From JBGAPI01 sp044221335 (GTDB taxonomy: Bacteria; Pseudomonadota; Gammaproteobacteria; Xanthomonadales; Ahniellaceae), in NCBI GenBank assembly GCA_044221335.1, contig JBGAPI010000022.1:14923-78922 (forward strand): 64,000 nucleotides of DNA. The letters are read 5' to 3'. Below are positions 23,504-33,129 of this stretch, in pieces; the stretch's first letter is position 1; each line of letters starts with the position of its first letter. The position numbers and the translations under genes were made by a program. The notes beneath the pieces are model-generated. The model was not told where the DNA came from. It saw only the letters and a program-made list of their open reading frames with translations, and did no database searches.

Positions 23504-24352
23504 ATGGACCGCTCGCGCTTCGCGCGCTTCATCGCGGTGGCGGCACTGGCCGCGGCGTCACTCGCCGCGGCCGCCGCGATCCCGCGCGTCGCCTTCGGCA
23601 CGCGCAGCCTCGCGGTGCCGGAGCCGGCGGGATTCGTCCCGCTGACGCCGACGGCACCGCAGCTGGTCGAGAACATCTCGAAGTACCTGCCGCAGACCAA
23701 CCGGATGGTCGAGGTCTACGTCAGTCCCGAGGACGCGAAGGCCCTGGCGGGCGGCGAGGCAAGGGCGCTCGACCACTACCTGCAGCTGCAGACGCTGCGC
23801 GCGTTCGACGGCACGCCGCTGTCGGCGACCGACTTCGCCACCATGACGGAAAGCGCCGACGCCGAGATGAAGAAGGCGTTCGGCGACATCGGCCGGAAGG
23901 CCGCGGAGCTCGCGCGGCAGGGCAACGAGGCGAACCGTCAGGCGACCGGCGTCGACCCGAAAGTGAGCATGGACAAGCCGGTCTATCTCGGCGCGACCCG
24001 GCGCGAGCCGTGGGCGCTGTTCTTCACGATCAGCTCCCAGGTGAAACTCGGCGACGGCGACCCGGTCACCAAGTACAGCGCCTGCGCGATGGCGCTGATC
24101 AACCATCAGCTGGTCTATGCGTATTCCTTCGCCGACGGCAACTCGCCGGACGCGCGCGCATGGGCCGAGCGTTCGGTGGCGGCCTGGGCCGAGGCCGTGC
24201 ATGCCGCCAACCCGGACGATCCGGCGCTGGAGGCGAGCTCGAAGCGCCTCGGCGGATTCGACTGGGCGCGCACCGGCCGCAGCGGACTCATCGGCGCCCT
24301 GATCGGCGCCCTGATCGGCGCCCTGGCCTACCTGAAACGACGCAAGACCTGA
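23504..24352 (+). CDS. Exported/membrane-anchored protein of unknown function with C-terminal LIGA repeat
   Basis: A 282-residue protein beginning four bases after ldh, with GAGG before the ATG, so it is probably co-transcribed with ldh and ivd. Residues 1-27 look like an uncleaved or cleavable signal. The middle is soluble (LVENISKYLPQTNRMVEVYVS; a charged helix near 120-150). The C-terminus is a membrane segment made of LIGALIGALIGALAYL followed by KRRK, a glycine-zipper-like helix with a positive stop. The three LIGA units come from an exact 12-base tandem repeat. I do not recognise a domain; its place inside a leucine catabolic operon is unexplained. Confidence 0.75.
   Translation: MDRSRFARFIAVAALAAASLAAAAAIPRVAFGTRSLAVPEPAGFVPLTPTAPQLVENISKYLPQTNRMVEVYVSPEDAKALAGGEARALDHYLQLQTLRAFDGTPLSATDFATMTESADAEMKKAFGDIGRKAAELARQGNEANRQATGVDPKVSMDKPVYLGATRREPWALFFTISSQVKLGDGDPVTKYSACAMALINHQLVYAYSFADGNSPDARAWAERSVAAWAEAVHAANPDDPALEASSKRLGGFDWARTGRSGLIGALIGALIGALAYLKRRKT
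24289..24324 (+). repeat. 12-bp tandem repeat inside a coding region
   Basis: Three in-frame copies of GATCGGCGCCCT (first copy starts C instead of G) encode three LIGA units of the C-terminal membrane helix of the protein encoded at 23504-24352. Slipped-strand change in copy number would lengthen or shorten the helix by four residues without a frameshift. Confidence 0.9.
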
Positions 24353-24438
24353 CGCGGGCCCGCGCCACGTTCCTGTCCAGGAATGCGGCGGCGGGCGCGA
24401 CCGCGGCGACAGCCCCCGATTCCAAGAGACTCACCACG

Positions 24439-25590
24439 ATGCGATCCTTCCCCCTCGGCGAAGAACTCGACCTGCTCCGTGAATCCGTCCGCGCCTTCGC
24501 GGAGAAGGAGATCGCGCCGCGCGCGCAGCAGATCGACCACGACAACTGGTTCCCGCAGGACCTGTGGCCGAAGCTCGGCGAGATGGGCCTGCTTGGCATC
24601 ACCCTTCCCGCGGAGTTCGGCGGATCGGAGCTCGGCTACCTCGCCCATGTCGTCGCCCTGGAGGAAATCTCCCGGGCCTCCGGCGCGATCGGCCTGTCCT
24701 ACGGCGCACATTCCAACCTGTGCGTCCAGAACCTGTACAACAACGGCAGCGCGGCCCAACGCGCGAAGTACCTGCCGAAGCTGTGCTCCGGCGAACACAA
24801 GGGCGCGCTGGCGATGAGCGAGCCCGGCGCCGGCTCCGACGTGGTCGGCTCGATGGCCTGCCGCGCCGAACTCAAGGGTGACCACTACGTCGCCAACGGC
24901 AGCAAGATGTGGATCACCAACGGTCCCGAGGCGGACGTGCTGGTGGTCTACATGCGCACCGCGCCGAAGGAGTTCAAGTCGCGCGCGATGACGGCCTTCA
25001 TCGTCGAGCGCGGGATGAAGGGGTTCCGCACCGCACAGAAGCTCGACAAGCTCGGCATGCGCGGTTCCAACACCTGCGAACTGGTGTTCGAGGACTGCGA
25101 GATCCCGGTCGAGAACGTGCTGGGCGAGGTCAACCAGGGCGTCAAGGTGCTGATGGCGGGCCTCAACACCGAGCGCCTGGTGCTGTCCGGCGGCCCGATC
25201 GGACTGATGCAGGCCGCGATGGACCTGTCGCTGCCGTACCTGCGCGAGCGCAAGCAGTTCGACCAGCCGATCGGGACCTTCGGCATCATGCAGGCCAAGC
25301 TCGCCGACATGTACACGGCCCTGCAGTCCTCGCGCGGCTTCGTCTACTCGGTCGCGCGCGACTACGATGGCGGCCACCGCTCGCGGGTCGACCCGGCCTC
25401 CTGCCTGCTGCACGCCTCGCGCTCCGCCGTCGAGGTCTGCCTCGAGGCGATCCAGTGCCTCGGCGGCAACGGCTACATCAACGAGTACCCTGCCGGTCGC
25501 CTGCTGCGCGACGCCAAGCTCTACGAGATCGGCGCCGGCACCAACGAGATCCGCCGGATGCTGATCGGCCGCGAGCTCTTCTCCGGGTAG
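24439..25590 (+). CDS. ivd: Isovaleryl-CoA dehydrogenase
   Basis: A 383-residue FAD acyl-CoA dehydrogenase that oxidises isovaleryl-CoA to 3-methylcrotonyl-CoA. Typical motifs are MSEPGAGSDVV, KMWITNG and, near the end, ECLGGNGYI-like CLGGNGYINEYPAGRLLRD. Two features pick isovaleryl-CoA dehydrogenase: the catalytic Glu is in LNTERLVLSGGP, and the position used by medium/short-chain enzymes is non-acidic (YEIGAGTNEIRR). The chosen ATG is at 24439; no strong ribosome site is seen. It follows the unknown membrane protein by 86 bases. The product would feed methylcrotonyl-CoA carboxylase, whose beta subunit is encoded 10 kb away. Confidence 0.93.
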   Translation: MRSFPLGEELDLLRESVRAFAEKEIAPRAQQIDHDNWFPQDLWPKLGEMGLLGITLPAEFGGSELGYLAHVVALEEISRASGAIGLSYGAHSNLCVQNLYNNGSAAQRAKYLPKLCSGEHKGALAMSEPGAGSDVVGSMACRAELKGDHYVANGSKMWITNGPEADVLVVYMRTAPKEFKSRAMTAFIVERGMKGFRTAQKLDKLGMRGSNTCELVFEDCEIPVENVLGEVNQGVKVLMAGLNTERLVLSGGPIGLMQAAMDLSLPYLRERKQFDQPIGTFGIMQAKLADMYTALQSSRGFVYSVARDYDGGHRSRVDPASCLLHASRSAVEVCLEAIQCLGGNGYINEYPAGRLLRDAKLYEIGAGTNEIRRMLIGRELFSG

Positions 25591-25771
25591 TCGACTTCGT
25601 CGATCACCCCAGGAAAAAGCTCTTCGGGATCAATCGACTTTCCGCGGCCCGGCCGCGGATTCGGGATGGCGCGCGGCGCCATCCCCCGCCGGCGTGAATA
25701 GTTCATTCGAAGCACCGCCTTGCACCGGCGGTCGTGTAGACTCGGGAAGACTCCCAACCCTCCCGCGCCGC

Positions 25772-27277
25772 ATGGACTTCGCACCCGAAACCAGCGCCAA
25801 GGTGTTGCCCTGGAAGGTCCTGATCGTCGACGACGAGCCGGAAGTCCACAATGTCACGCGGCTGGTGCTGTCCGGCTTCCGCTTCGAACAGCGGCCGCTG
25901 GAATTCCTGTCGGCCTACTCGGCGCGCGAGGCGCGCGACACCATCCGCATGCACCCCGACGTCGCGGTGATGCTGCTCGACGTGGTGATGGAGACCGACC
26001 AGGCCGGACTCGAGGTGGTGCGCTTCGTCCGCGAGGAACTCGCGAACAGCTTCGTCCGCATCGTGCTGCGCACCGGCCAGCCCGGCCAGGCGCCGGAACA
26101 CGATGTCATCACCAACTACGACATCAACGACTACAAGGACAAGACCGAGCTGACCGCGCAGAAGCTGGCGACGACGATGTTCGCCGCGTTGCGCGCGTTC
26201 CGCGACATCATGACGATCGAGGCCAACAAGCGCGGCCTCGAGCGGGTGGTGACGGCCTCGGCCTACATCTTCTCGCAGGAGCACAGCCACGAATTCGCCT
26301 CGGCGGTGCTGACTCAGCTCGCCGGCCTGGTCGGGCTCGACCACGGCGCGCTGTACTGCAAGATCGCCAATCCCGGCGAGCAGGAACCCGAGCACTTCAT
26401 CGTCGCGGCCGCCACCGGCGACTACGAGCGCTACGCCGCGGCCAACGCCGACGAGCACCTGCCGCAGCACATCGCGCAGTCGCTGCGCGAGGCCTACCAG
26501 AACAAGCGGCACCTGTTCCGCAACGACCACTACGTGCTGCATTTCACCGACACCCAGCGCTCCGAGAGCCTGCTCTACGTCGGCGAGGCCTGGGATCTCA
26601 AGGACCTCGACTACAAGCTGGTGGAGGTGTTCTGCACCAACGTGTCGATCGCCTTCGAGAACCTGCATCTCAACCAGGAACTGTTCGACTCGCAGCTGGA
26701 GATGATCTGCCTGCTCGCCGGTGCCGCGGAGTCGCGCTCGAAGGAGACCGCCAACCACGTCAAGCGCGTCGGCCTGCTCGCCGAGTTCTTCGCGCGCGAG
26801 GTCGGAATGGACGACAAGGGCGCCGAGGCCCTGCGCTTCGCCGCTCCGCTGCACGACATCGGCAAGATCGCGATCCCGGATGCCATCCTCAACAAGCCCG
26901 GCGCGCATACGGCGGAAGAGGCCGCGATCATGCGCACTCACGCCGAACAGGGCGCGGCAATGCTGGCGCAGTCGAAACGCTCGCTGCTGAAGCTCGCCGC
27001 CGAGGTCGCGCTGACCCACCACGAGAACTGGGACGGCAGCGGTTATCCGCGCGGGCTGGCCGGCGAGCAGATCCCGATCTCCGGTCGGATCACCATGCTG
27101 GCCGACGTCTACGACGCACTCGGCAGCCAGCGCTGCTACAAGGATCCGTGGCCGTCCGAGCGCATCCGCGAGTTCATTAACGCCCAGCGCGCCGTGAAGT
27201 TCGATCCCAAGCTGGTCGATCTGCTGTTCGCCAACTGGGACAAGGCGGAAGCGGTACGGCGGCTGCTGCCGGATTGA
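25772..27277 (+). CDS. Response regulator with DUF3369 and HD-GYP domains
   Basis: A 501-residue protein: receiver domain (about 13-135) with acidic pocket VDDEPE and phospho-acceptor Asp in MLLDVVMETD, a DUF3369 sensor-like domain (about 165-315), and an HD-GYP domain (about 325-490). The HD-GYP metal and signature residues are all present: NHVKRVG, LHDIGKIAIPDAIL, THAEQG, HHENWDGSGYPRG and DVYDAL. Active c-di-GMP phosphodiesterase activity, controlled by phosphorylation, is therefore likely. ATG 25772 was preferred over an upstream start because the receiver begins soon after it. No partner kinase gene is adjacent; the nearest kinase is at 29338. Confidence 0.92.
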   Translation: MDFAPETSAKVLPWKVLIVDDEPEVHNVTRLVLSGFRFEQRPLEFLSAYSAREARDTIRMHPDVAVMLLDVVMETDQAGLEVVRFVREELANSFVRIVLRTGQPGQAPEHDVITNYDINDYKDKTELTAQKLATTMFAALRAFRDIMTIEANKRGLERVVTASAYIFSQEHSHEFASAVLTQLAGLVGLDHGALYCKIANPGEQEPEHFIVAAATGDYERYAAANADEHLPQHIAQSLREAYQNKRHLFRNDHYVLHFTDTQRSESLLYVGEAWDLKDLDYKLVEVFCTNVSIAFENLHLNQELFDSQLEMICLLAGAAESRSKETANHVKRVGLLAEFFAREVGMDDKGAEALRFAAPLHDIGKIAIPDAILNKPGAHTAEEAAIMRTHAEQGAAMLAQSKRSLLKLAAEVALTHHENWDGSGYPRGLAGEQIPISGRITMLADVYDALGSQRCYKDPWPSERIREFINAQRAVKFDPKLVDLLFANWDKAEAVRRLLPD

Positions 27278-27338
27278 GGCGGCGAGTCCGATCGCTCCAG
27301 TCCCGCTAGACCACGACAGCCGATACCCGCAACCACCG

Positions 27339-28312
27339 ATGACTTCACCGATCCGTTGGCACGGCCTCGCCGTCGCCGTCGTCGCGCATTCTGTTTGGAC
27401 GCATGCACGCCAAGTGGCATGCGCCGCGGCGTTTGCTCTCGCCCTCCTGCCCGCAGCCGGTCATGGCGCGACTCCGACCCTTTTCTATCTCGAAGAGACG
27501 GACGCGCAGCACTGCACCGCGCGGCCGGTGCGCCACCCACCGAGGTGACGTCCCTGGCGACGTTGCCGGGCCCGAACTCGGTCTGGAAAGGCAGCGAGCC
27601 ACAGCGGCTCTGGGTCGGCGAGCACGGCAAACCGCGCGTCGCCTATCTCTTCGACGCCGACGAGGCCGGTTTGCCGATCAAGACGACCGGGGCCGGCGAG
27701 TCCTCGAGAAAGTCCGTCGTGTTCGATGGTCAGCGGATCGAGCTTCTGGGAATCGAAGCGCCCTACCTCACCGCCTGCGAGGACCTCGACGGCACACGCT
27801 GGCGACGGATCGAGGCGAAGGCGACGACCTGGGCCATGGACCTGTCGCTCGGCTACGACGCCCTCGACTGCTATCGGACGGCCCAACGGGGCAGCAATCT
27901 CTACGATCGGATCGTGGACGCCACCTGTGGCAAGACGCTCGACTGCAACGTCGAGCTCGACGATGCGGAAAAGCGTCGGCTGCTCACGCTGGATCCGCAC
28001 GCCGCCGACACGCTCTACAGCGTGCTGAACTCCGGCGCGAGCAGCCGGTTCTACTTCGCGGTCGTCGAAGGCGACAGCCTGCATCCCACGCCCCCGATCT
28101 TCTTCTGCACGAACCGCTGCGAGTCGCTGTCGCGACTGGCCGAGGTCACCGACGACCCGGTCTCGCTCTCGTTGAACGGCGATTACCTGATGGTCGCCAC
28201 GGAGTACGAGAACGCGAATGCGCGCATCTACGACACCCGGACCGGACGTCTGGTCGTCGCCTTGCCGAAGGCCCGCAGCGCCGTGTGGTTGCCGGCGGAT
28301 GCCGCACGCTGA
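27339..28312 (+). CDS. Secreted protein of unknown function, apparently frameshifted
   Basis: Two reading frames seem to be one gene. From ATG 27339, one frame gives a signal peptide (CAAAFALALLPAAGHG) and the start of a mature protein (ATPTLFYLEETDAQHC), then stops at 27546-27548. From about 27540, another frame continues without a signal (TEVTSLATLPGPNSVWKG) to 28312 with convincing protein-like composition, cysteines and a Trp/Tyr-rich end. Joining them needs a one-base shift at about 27520-27545. Either this is a recent inactivating mutation or a sequence error. If the shorter gene is real, GTG 27545 could be its start, but it would lack export. No domain was recognised. Confidence 0.5.
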
Positions 28313-28497
28313 GCAGGAATAGCCCGACCGCCTCACGCCGGGACTCGCAACCCGAGGACGCCCCCGGCTCCGTGCATCGCGACCTGGCCTTCGCTGCAGC
28401 GCGGCGTCGGTCCTGAAGCGATTCGGGCCACGATGGGTTCCAGCGCGCTCCGGGAGCAAGCCAGAGGCTGTGCTGGCCGCCTCCCGATCCGCAAACC

Positions 28498-28956
28498 ATG
28501 AAGCTCCGAGACATCCGCCTCGTCGTCCCCGCCCTTCTCGCCGTCTGCGCCGCCTGCAGCGCTTCCTGGACGTCGGACGTTTGCGGCTGCATCCCGGCAT
28601 GGGCTTCTCTCCGCGAGAGCCTGCAGCTTCCGTACCAGAACTACCGGAGCGTCGATGACCTGACGCTGATCGACGTGCGAACAGGCTCCCGACGGCTGCT
28701 GGGGCGACCACTGAACCTCTCGGAGCTGCCGGACACCGGCTCGGGCACATCCTGCCGCACGGTTCCGACGGGTGCGCGCTGCGAGTGGAAGTTGTCGTTC
28801 CGTGGCCCGCAGGCGAAGGGCTATTCGGCCGAGTTCTCCACCGATCGCACGGGCCGCATCACGTCGGTCGATGTGCGGGAGCGGTTGTGGGATTCCAGCG
28901 CCCCGGACGACGCAACTCCCTCGACGAGCGACCCGTCGCGGTTGACAGCTCGATGA
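28498..28956 (+). CDS. Small secreted Cys-containing protein, unknown
   Basis: A 152-residue protein. The N-terminus (MKLRDIRLVVPALLAVCAAC) is a signal peptide; a lipobox is suggested by the cysteines but the -3 residue is poor, so lipidation is uncertain. The mature part has CGCIP, a YQNYRSVDDLTLIDVRTGSR stretch, and a pair of cysteines around TSCRTVPTGARCEW. The last ~20 residues are Ser/Thr/Asp-rich. No family was recognised. It follows the frameshifted secreted-protein gene by 185 bases, which hold nothing identifiable. The two may be functionally related only by being exported. Confidence 0.65.
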   Translation: MKLRDIRLVVPALLAVCAACSASWTSDVCGCIPAWASLRESLQLPYQNYRSVDDLTLIDVRTGSRRLLGRPLNLSELPDTGSGTSCRTVPTGARCEWKLSFRGPQAKGYSAEFSTDRTGRITSVDVRERLWDSSAPDDATPSTSDPSRLTAR

Positions 28957-29337
28957 CGAACGCACCTCGGCGCACGCCCCAACGAGGCGCATGAGTCACA
29001 GGTTCGCGAGGAGCAGACGCAGGGTGCGTCTTGGAAGCACCATCGCGAGGCGCATCATCAGGACTTCCGCTGACGGCGAGGAGCGGTCGTCGGGCTTCGA
29101 CTTCATGCGCCTCGCGATGGCGCGCAGTGCGCGCCCTACGGCCCGTTCTCGCCGATGACGGACCTCGCGAGCCCTGCGGACCGAGGTCCGCTCCAGGGCA
29201 GCTTGCCGCGGGTCGCGGAAATGACGCGACGCGCTTCGACATCGCGTTTGGGGCGCACCTCAGGTACATCGCGTCGCCATCGTCCGCGCCAGACGGCGTG
29301 TGCGCACGTTCCCGCAGCTCCAGCGCCCTGAATTCCG
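28957..29337. other. 381-base gene-free region with palindromes
   Basis: It separates the 3' ends of a rightward small gene and the leftward histidine kinase gene. No gene is credible here. It contains a perfect 16-bp inverted repeat (29040-29055 and 29105-29120) and a GGCGCGCAGTGCGCGCCCTAC palindrome (29119-29140) of the same type as those at 36850 and in the 37.1-37.5 kb array. Confidence 0.6.
29040..29120. repeat. 16-bp perfect inverted repeat
   Basis: CCATCGCGAGGCGCAT (29040-29055) and its exact complement (29105-29120) are separated by 49 bases. It lies between convergent genes, so it may act as a transcript end structure; no T run follows. Confidence 0.75.
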
Positions 29338-32300
29338 TTACACCGGTTCGCCCGGCACCATCGGGAAACGGATGGTGAACTGCACACCCTGCCCCGGCGC
29401 CGTCTCGCACTGGATGCTGCCGCGCAGGACCTGGTTCACCAGGTTGTAGACGATGTGCATGCCGAGGCCGGAGCCGCCCTGGCCGCGCTTGGTGGTGAAG
29501 AATGGCTCGAACATGCGGGCCCGGGTCTCCGCGCTCATGCCCTTGCCGTTGTCGCGGTACTCGAGCAGCACGTGATCGCCGTCGCGGCGGGCGGCGATCC
29601 GGATCACGCCACGATCGACGCTGTCGAAGCCGTGGGTCAGAGAGTTCATCACCAGGTTCACCACGATCTGGTAGAGCGCGCCCGGGAAGGTGTCGAGGAT
29701 CAGGTCCGGCGGGCAGTCGATGTCGACCTGATGCTGGGTGCGCTTCAGCGCGGGCCGGAGCGAGGTCAGGATCTCGTCGAGGTAGCTGCGCAGCTCGACC
29801 TGGCGGTTCTGCTCGCTCGACTGGTCGACCGCGACCTGCTTGAAGCTCTTCACCAGCTTGTCGGCGCGACGCAGGTTGCGCAGGATGATCTCCGTGCTGT
29901 CCAGCGCCATCTTCTGGTAGACCTCGAGGTCGCTCTTCTTCAGCGTGCCCTCGCTGGTCGAGCGCGACAGCCGCTTGGTCTCGCCCTCCAGGTGCGACGC
30001 TGCGGTGACCGCGATGCCGAGCGGCGTGTTGATCTCGTGCGCGACGCCGGCGACCAGGCTTCCCAGTGCCGCCATCTTCTCGCTGTCGACCAGCTGGCGC
30101 TGCATCCGGCGCAGTTCCTCGACGGTGCGGCGCAGGCTCTCGTTGGCCAGCGACAGGTCCTGGGTGCGCTCGCCGACGCGCTGTTCCAGGTCCTGGTTCA
30201 TCCGCTCCAGCGCCTGCTCGTGCTCCATCAGCTCGGAGATGTTCTCGGTGGTGCCGACCATGCGCAGCACGCGGCCGTCGGACGCCCGCCGGACGCAGCG
30301 GCCGCGCGAGCGCACCCACTTCCAGTTGCCCTCCAGGTCGCGGGTGCGGTAGGTGACGTCGAGGAATTCGGTGTCGCCGCGCAGCGTCGCCATCAGGCCG
30401 GCGTCCATCTGCGCGAGGTCGTCCGGATGCACGTACTGGCGCAGCGTGCGCATGCCGTGGATCTCGGTCTCCTGGTTCACCGCGAGGCCGGGCAGCGGGT
30501 TCTGCCGCACGAGGCTGTCGTCGGTGAGATCGTTGTCCCACAGTTCGTCGCCGGTACCCCACAGCGCGAGCTTCAGGCGCTCCTCGTTCTCGGCGATCCG
30601 TTCCGCCGCGACGATCCGCTCCTGCACCCGCTGCCGCGCCATCCAGATCAGCGCCAGCAGCAGCGCGACGCCGGCGAGCAGGTAGGCCGAGCGCGCCAGT
30701 CGGGTCTGCCACCAGAACGGCTCCAGCCGGATGGCGATGCGGTTCTCCGGACTGAAGGCGCCGCCCGCATAGCGGGCGCGCAGCGACAGCACGTAGTCGC
30801 CGGGCTGCAGGTTGGTGTAGGTCGCGAAGTGGCGATTGGCGTCCATCACCACCCAGTCGCGGTCCATCGGCTGCAGCCGGTAGCCGTACTCGATCGCACC
30901 GACGTCGGCGAATTCCATCGCCGAGAAGCCCAGCGCGAAGCTGGAGGCGCCGGCCGCGAGGTCGAGCCGGATGCCGTCGTCGCCCCGACGAAGCTGCCAG
31001 CTGCGCTCGCCTGCCATCCGCTCGCCCTCGAACACGCGCAGGTCGGTGAGGATGGGCATCCTCACCACCGGGCGCGCCTCGATCCGGCGCGGGTCGAACA
31101 GGGTCACGCCGCCGAGGCCGCCGAACGCGACCCGGCCGTCCGCCAGCGACGTCACCGAGTTGACGAAGTAGCCGGTGACCTGCGCGCCGGAGGACTCGGT
31201 GAAGTTCTCGATCAGGCCGGACTCGGGATTGATCCGGGACAGCCCCGCGGTGGTCGCCGCCCAGATCCGGTGCTGATCGTCCTCGATCACCCCGCCGATG
31301 GCGTCGGCGGCGAGTCCGTCTTTCCGCATGAAGGCGCGAAAGCGGATCTGGCCGTCGGCTTCGCGGATCATCCGGTTCACGCCGCCGCCCTGGGTGCCGA
31401 GCCACAGGCTGCCGCTGGAATCCTCGAAGATCGTGCTCACCGACAGGCTGGACAGCGCCCCGGGCCGGCTGGGATCGGAGCCGGCGCGCTCGAAGCGGCC
31501 GCTGCTGCGGTCGAGGCGCGCGAGTCCGCCGGGGCGCGCGCCCACCCACAGCTCCCCGCCGCGCGTCTCCAGCAGCCCGCTGATGGTGTCGCCCGGCAGG
31601 CTGGTCGGATCGGTCGGCACGTTGCGGAAGTGGCGGAAGCTGGTGCAGCCCTCGCAGAGCGCATCGAGCCCGCCTTCCTGCAGGCCGATCCACAGCGTGC
31701 CGGCCCGGTCGAACAGGAGCGAGATGATCTGGTCGCCGCCGAGGCTGCCGGGGTCGGCGGCATCGTGGCGGAAATGGTCGAAGCCCTTGCCGTCAGGCCA
31801 CATCCGGTTGAGTCCGCCGCCGACGGTCCCGACCCAGAGTCGCCCCTGGCGGTCGCGGGCACTGCATTGCACGCGGTCGGAGCTGAGGCTGTTCGGATCG
31901 TCGCGCGACGGTACCCAGCGTCCGACCACGCCGCGTTCGAGGTCGAAATGCACGAGGCCGCCACCTTCCTGGACGCCAAGCCAGAGGCTCCCGTCCGGGT
32001 CGGAGCGCAGTCCGATCACGCCATTGGAAGGCAGTGCGGTCGGGTCCTTGGGATCGGCACGGATCTCGGCGAACAGTTCCGAGGCCGGGACGTAGACATT
32101 GGCACCCTCGAGCCAGGTGCCGATCCAGACCGCGCCCTCGCGATCCTCCAGCAGCGAATGCACGCGGTTCGACGCGAGGCCGTCGCGCCGTGCGACGTCA
32201 CGCCGCCAGGTCTGGATCCCGCCGTCCGCGGACAGTCGCGACAGTCCCGTGAAGGTACCGACCCACAGGTCGCCGCGGCGATCGAGCAGCAGCGAACGCA

Positions 32301-33129
32301 CGTCGTTGCCGGCGAGCCCGCCCGACTCGCTCCAGCGCTGCACCTCGCGGCCTTCGGCGTCGAAGTGAAGCATGCCCTGCTGGGTGCTGCCGACGTAGAT
32401 GCCGCCGCGACCATCGGAGGACAGCGCGAACACGTCGAGAACGGCACGGTCGGTCGGGACGAGGTTCGCCAGCCACTCGCCCCCCTCGCCGTAGACCTGG
32501 GCGCCCTTGCTGGTCCCGACGACCACGCGCTTGCTGGTCCAGGGCATCAGCGCCCGCACGATCGCCCCGTCGAGGCGACGCTCCCCGGAGATCGCCCTGA
32601 AGCGGCCGCTCGGCAGATCGAACTCCTGCAGGTGGCCGGCGCCGCTGCTGATCCACCAGCGACTGCCGTCGACGCGACTGATCACGTTGACCGGCGTCGC
32701 CGCCAGCGCATCCGGCTTGTCGGCGGCCGGCAGGTAGCGGACGAAGTCGTCGCGATCGCGCTGGTAGACGTCGAGCCCGCCGGCCTGGGTGCCGATCAGC
32801 ACTGCGCCGCCCGGATCGGCAGCGATCGCATAGATGTGGTTGTCTGACAGCGACGTCGGATCGGAGGCGTCGTGGCGGTAGACCCGGAATTCATGGCCGT
32901 CGAAACGGTCGACGCCGTCCTGGGTGCCGAGCCAGATGTAGCCCTCGGTGTCCTGCGCCAGCGCGCGGACGGTGGACTGCGACAGGCCGTTGGCGATGCC
33001 GAAATGAGCGAAGCGCACGCGAGTGATGCCGTGTTCGTCGGCCACGCAGGGGCGCGTCCCCAGCGTCGCCGCGGCGAGCAGGACGGCGACCAGCATGCGG
33101 GGCAAGCCACGGGCGAATGCGCGCTGCAC
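29338..33129 (-). CDS. Hybrid-type sensor histidine kinase with two-component propeller repeats
   Basis: A 1263-residue membrane kinase. After a signal (about 1-31) come a dozen Reg_prop propeller repeats in two seven-blade-like sets (about 40-680; many copies of I-W-x-G-T-x-G-G-L-x-R), a Y_Y_Y domain (about 730-800) and one membrane helix (LAGVALLLALIWMA). A PAS domain (about 860-975), a coiled coil, then HisKA with His in GVAHEINTPLG and HATPase with NLVMNSLTHG, DNGKGM and GGSGLGMHIVYNL follow. No receiver or DNA-binding domain is fused, so its regulator is unknown. Such systems usually sense periplasmic polysaccharide or other ligands. The start is GTG 33129; ATG 33096 would remove the positive residues of the signal. 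Confidence 0.9.
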   Translation of the reverse strand: MQRAFARGLPRMLVAVLLAAATLGTRPCVADEHGITRVRFAHFGIANGLSQSTVRALAQDTEGYIWLGTQDGVDRFDGHEFRVYRHDASDPTSLSDNHIYAIAADPGGAVLIGTQAGGLDVYQRDRDDFVRYLPAADKPDALAATPVNVISRVDGSRWWISSGAGHLQEFDLPSGRFRAISGERRLDGAIVRALMPWTSKRVVVGTSKGAQVYGEGGEWLANLVPTDRAVLDVFALSSDGRGGIYVGSTQQGMLHFDAEGREVQRWSESGGLAGNDVRSLLLDRRGDLWVGTFTGLSRLSADGGIQTWRRDVARRDGLASNRVHSLLEDREGAVWIGTWLEGANVYVPASELFAEIRADPKDPTALPSNGVIGLRSDPDGSLWLGVQEGGGLVHFDLERGVVGRWVPSRDDPNSLSSDRVQCSARDRQGRLWVGTVGGGLNRMWPDGKGFDHFRHDAADPGSLGGDQIISLLFDRAGTLWIGLQEGGLDALCEGCTSFRHFRNVPTDPTSLPGDTISGLLETRGGELWVGARPGGLARLDRSSGRFERAGSDPSRPGALSSLSVSTIFEDSSGSLWLGTQGGGVNRMIREADGQIRFRAFMRKDGLAADAIGGVIEDDQHRIWAATTAGLSRINPESGLIENFTESSGAQVTGYFVNSVTSLADGRVAFGGLGGVTLFDPRRIEARPVVRMPILTDLRVFEGERMAGERSWQLRRGDDGIRLDLAAGASSFALGFSAMEFADVGAIEYGYRLQPMDRDWVVMDANRHFATYTNLQPGDYVLSLRARYAGGAFSPENRIAIRLEPFWWQTRLARSAYLLAGVALLLALIWMARQRVQERIVAAERIAENEERLKLALWGTGDELWDNDLTDDSLVRQNPLPGLAVNQETEIHGMRTLRQYVHPDDLAQMDAGLMATLRGDTEFLDVTYRTRDLEGNWKWVRSRGRCVRRASDGRVLRMVGTTENISELMEHEQALERMNQDLEQRVGERTQDLSLANESLRRTVEELRRMQRQLVDSEKMAALGSLVAGVAHEINTPLGIAVTAASHLEGETKRLSRSTSEGTLKKSDLEVYQKMALDSTEIILRNLRRADKLVKSFKQVAVDQSSEQNRQVELRSYLDEILTSLRPALKRTQHQVDIDCPPDLILDTFPGALYQIVVNLVMNSLTHGFDSVDRGVIRIAARRDGDHVLLEYRDNGKGMSAETRARMFEPFFTTKRGQGGSGLGMHIVYNLVNQVLRGSIQCETAPGQGVQFTIRFPMVPGEPV

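Noticed and set aside
29455..32847. 1130-residue open frame opposite the kinase gene
   Set aside because: It lies wholly antisense to the propeller kinase; high GC keeps antisense frames open. The composition is skewed (Ala/Arg/Val/Asp) with no domain.
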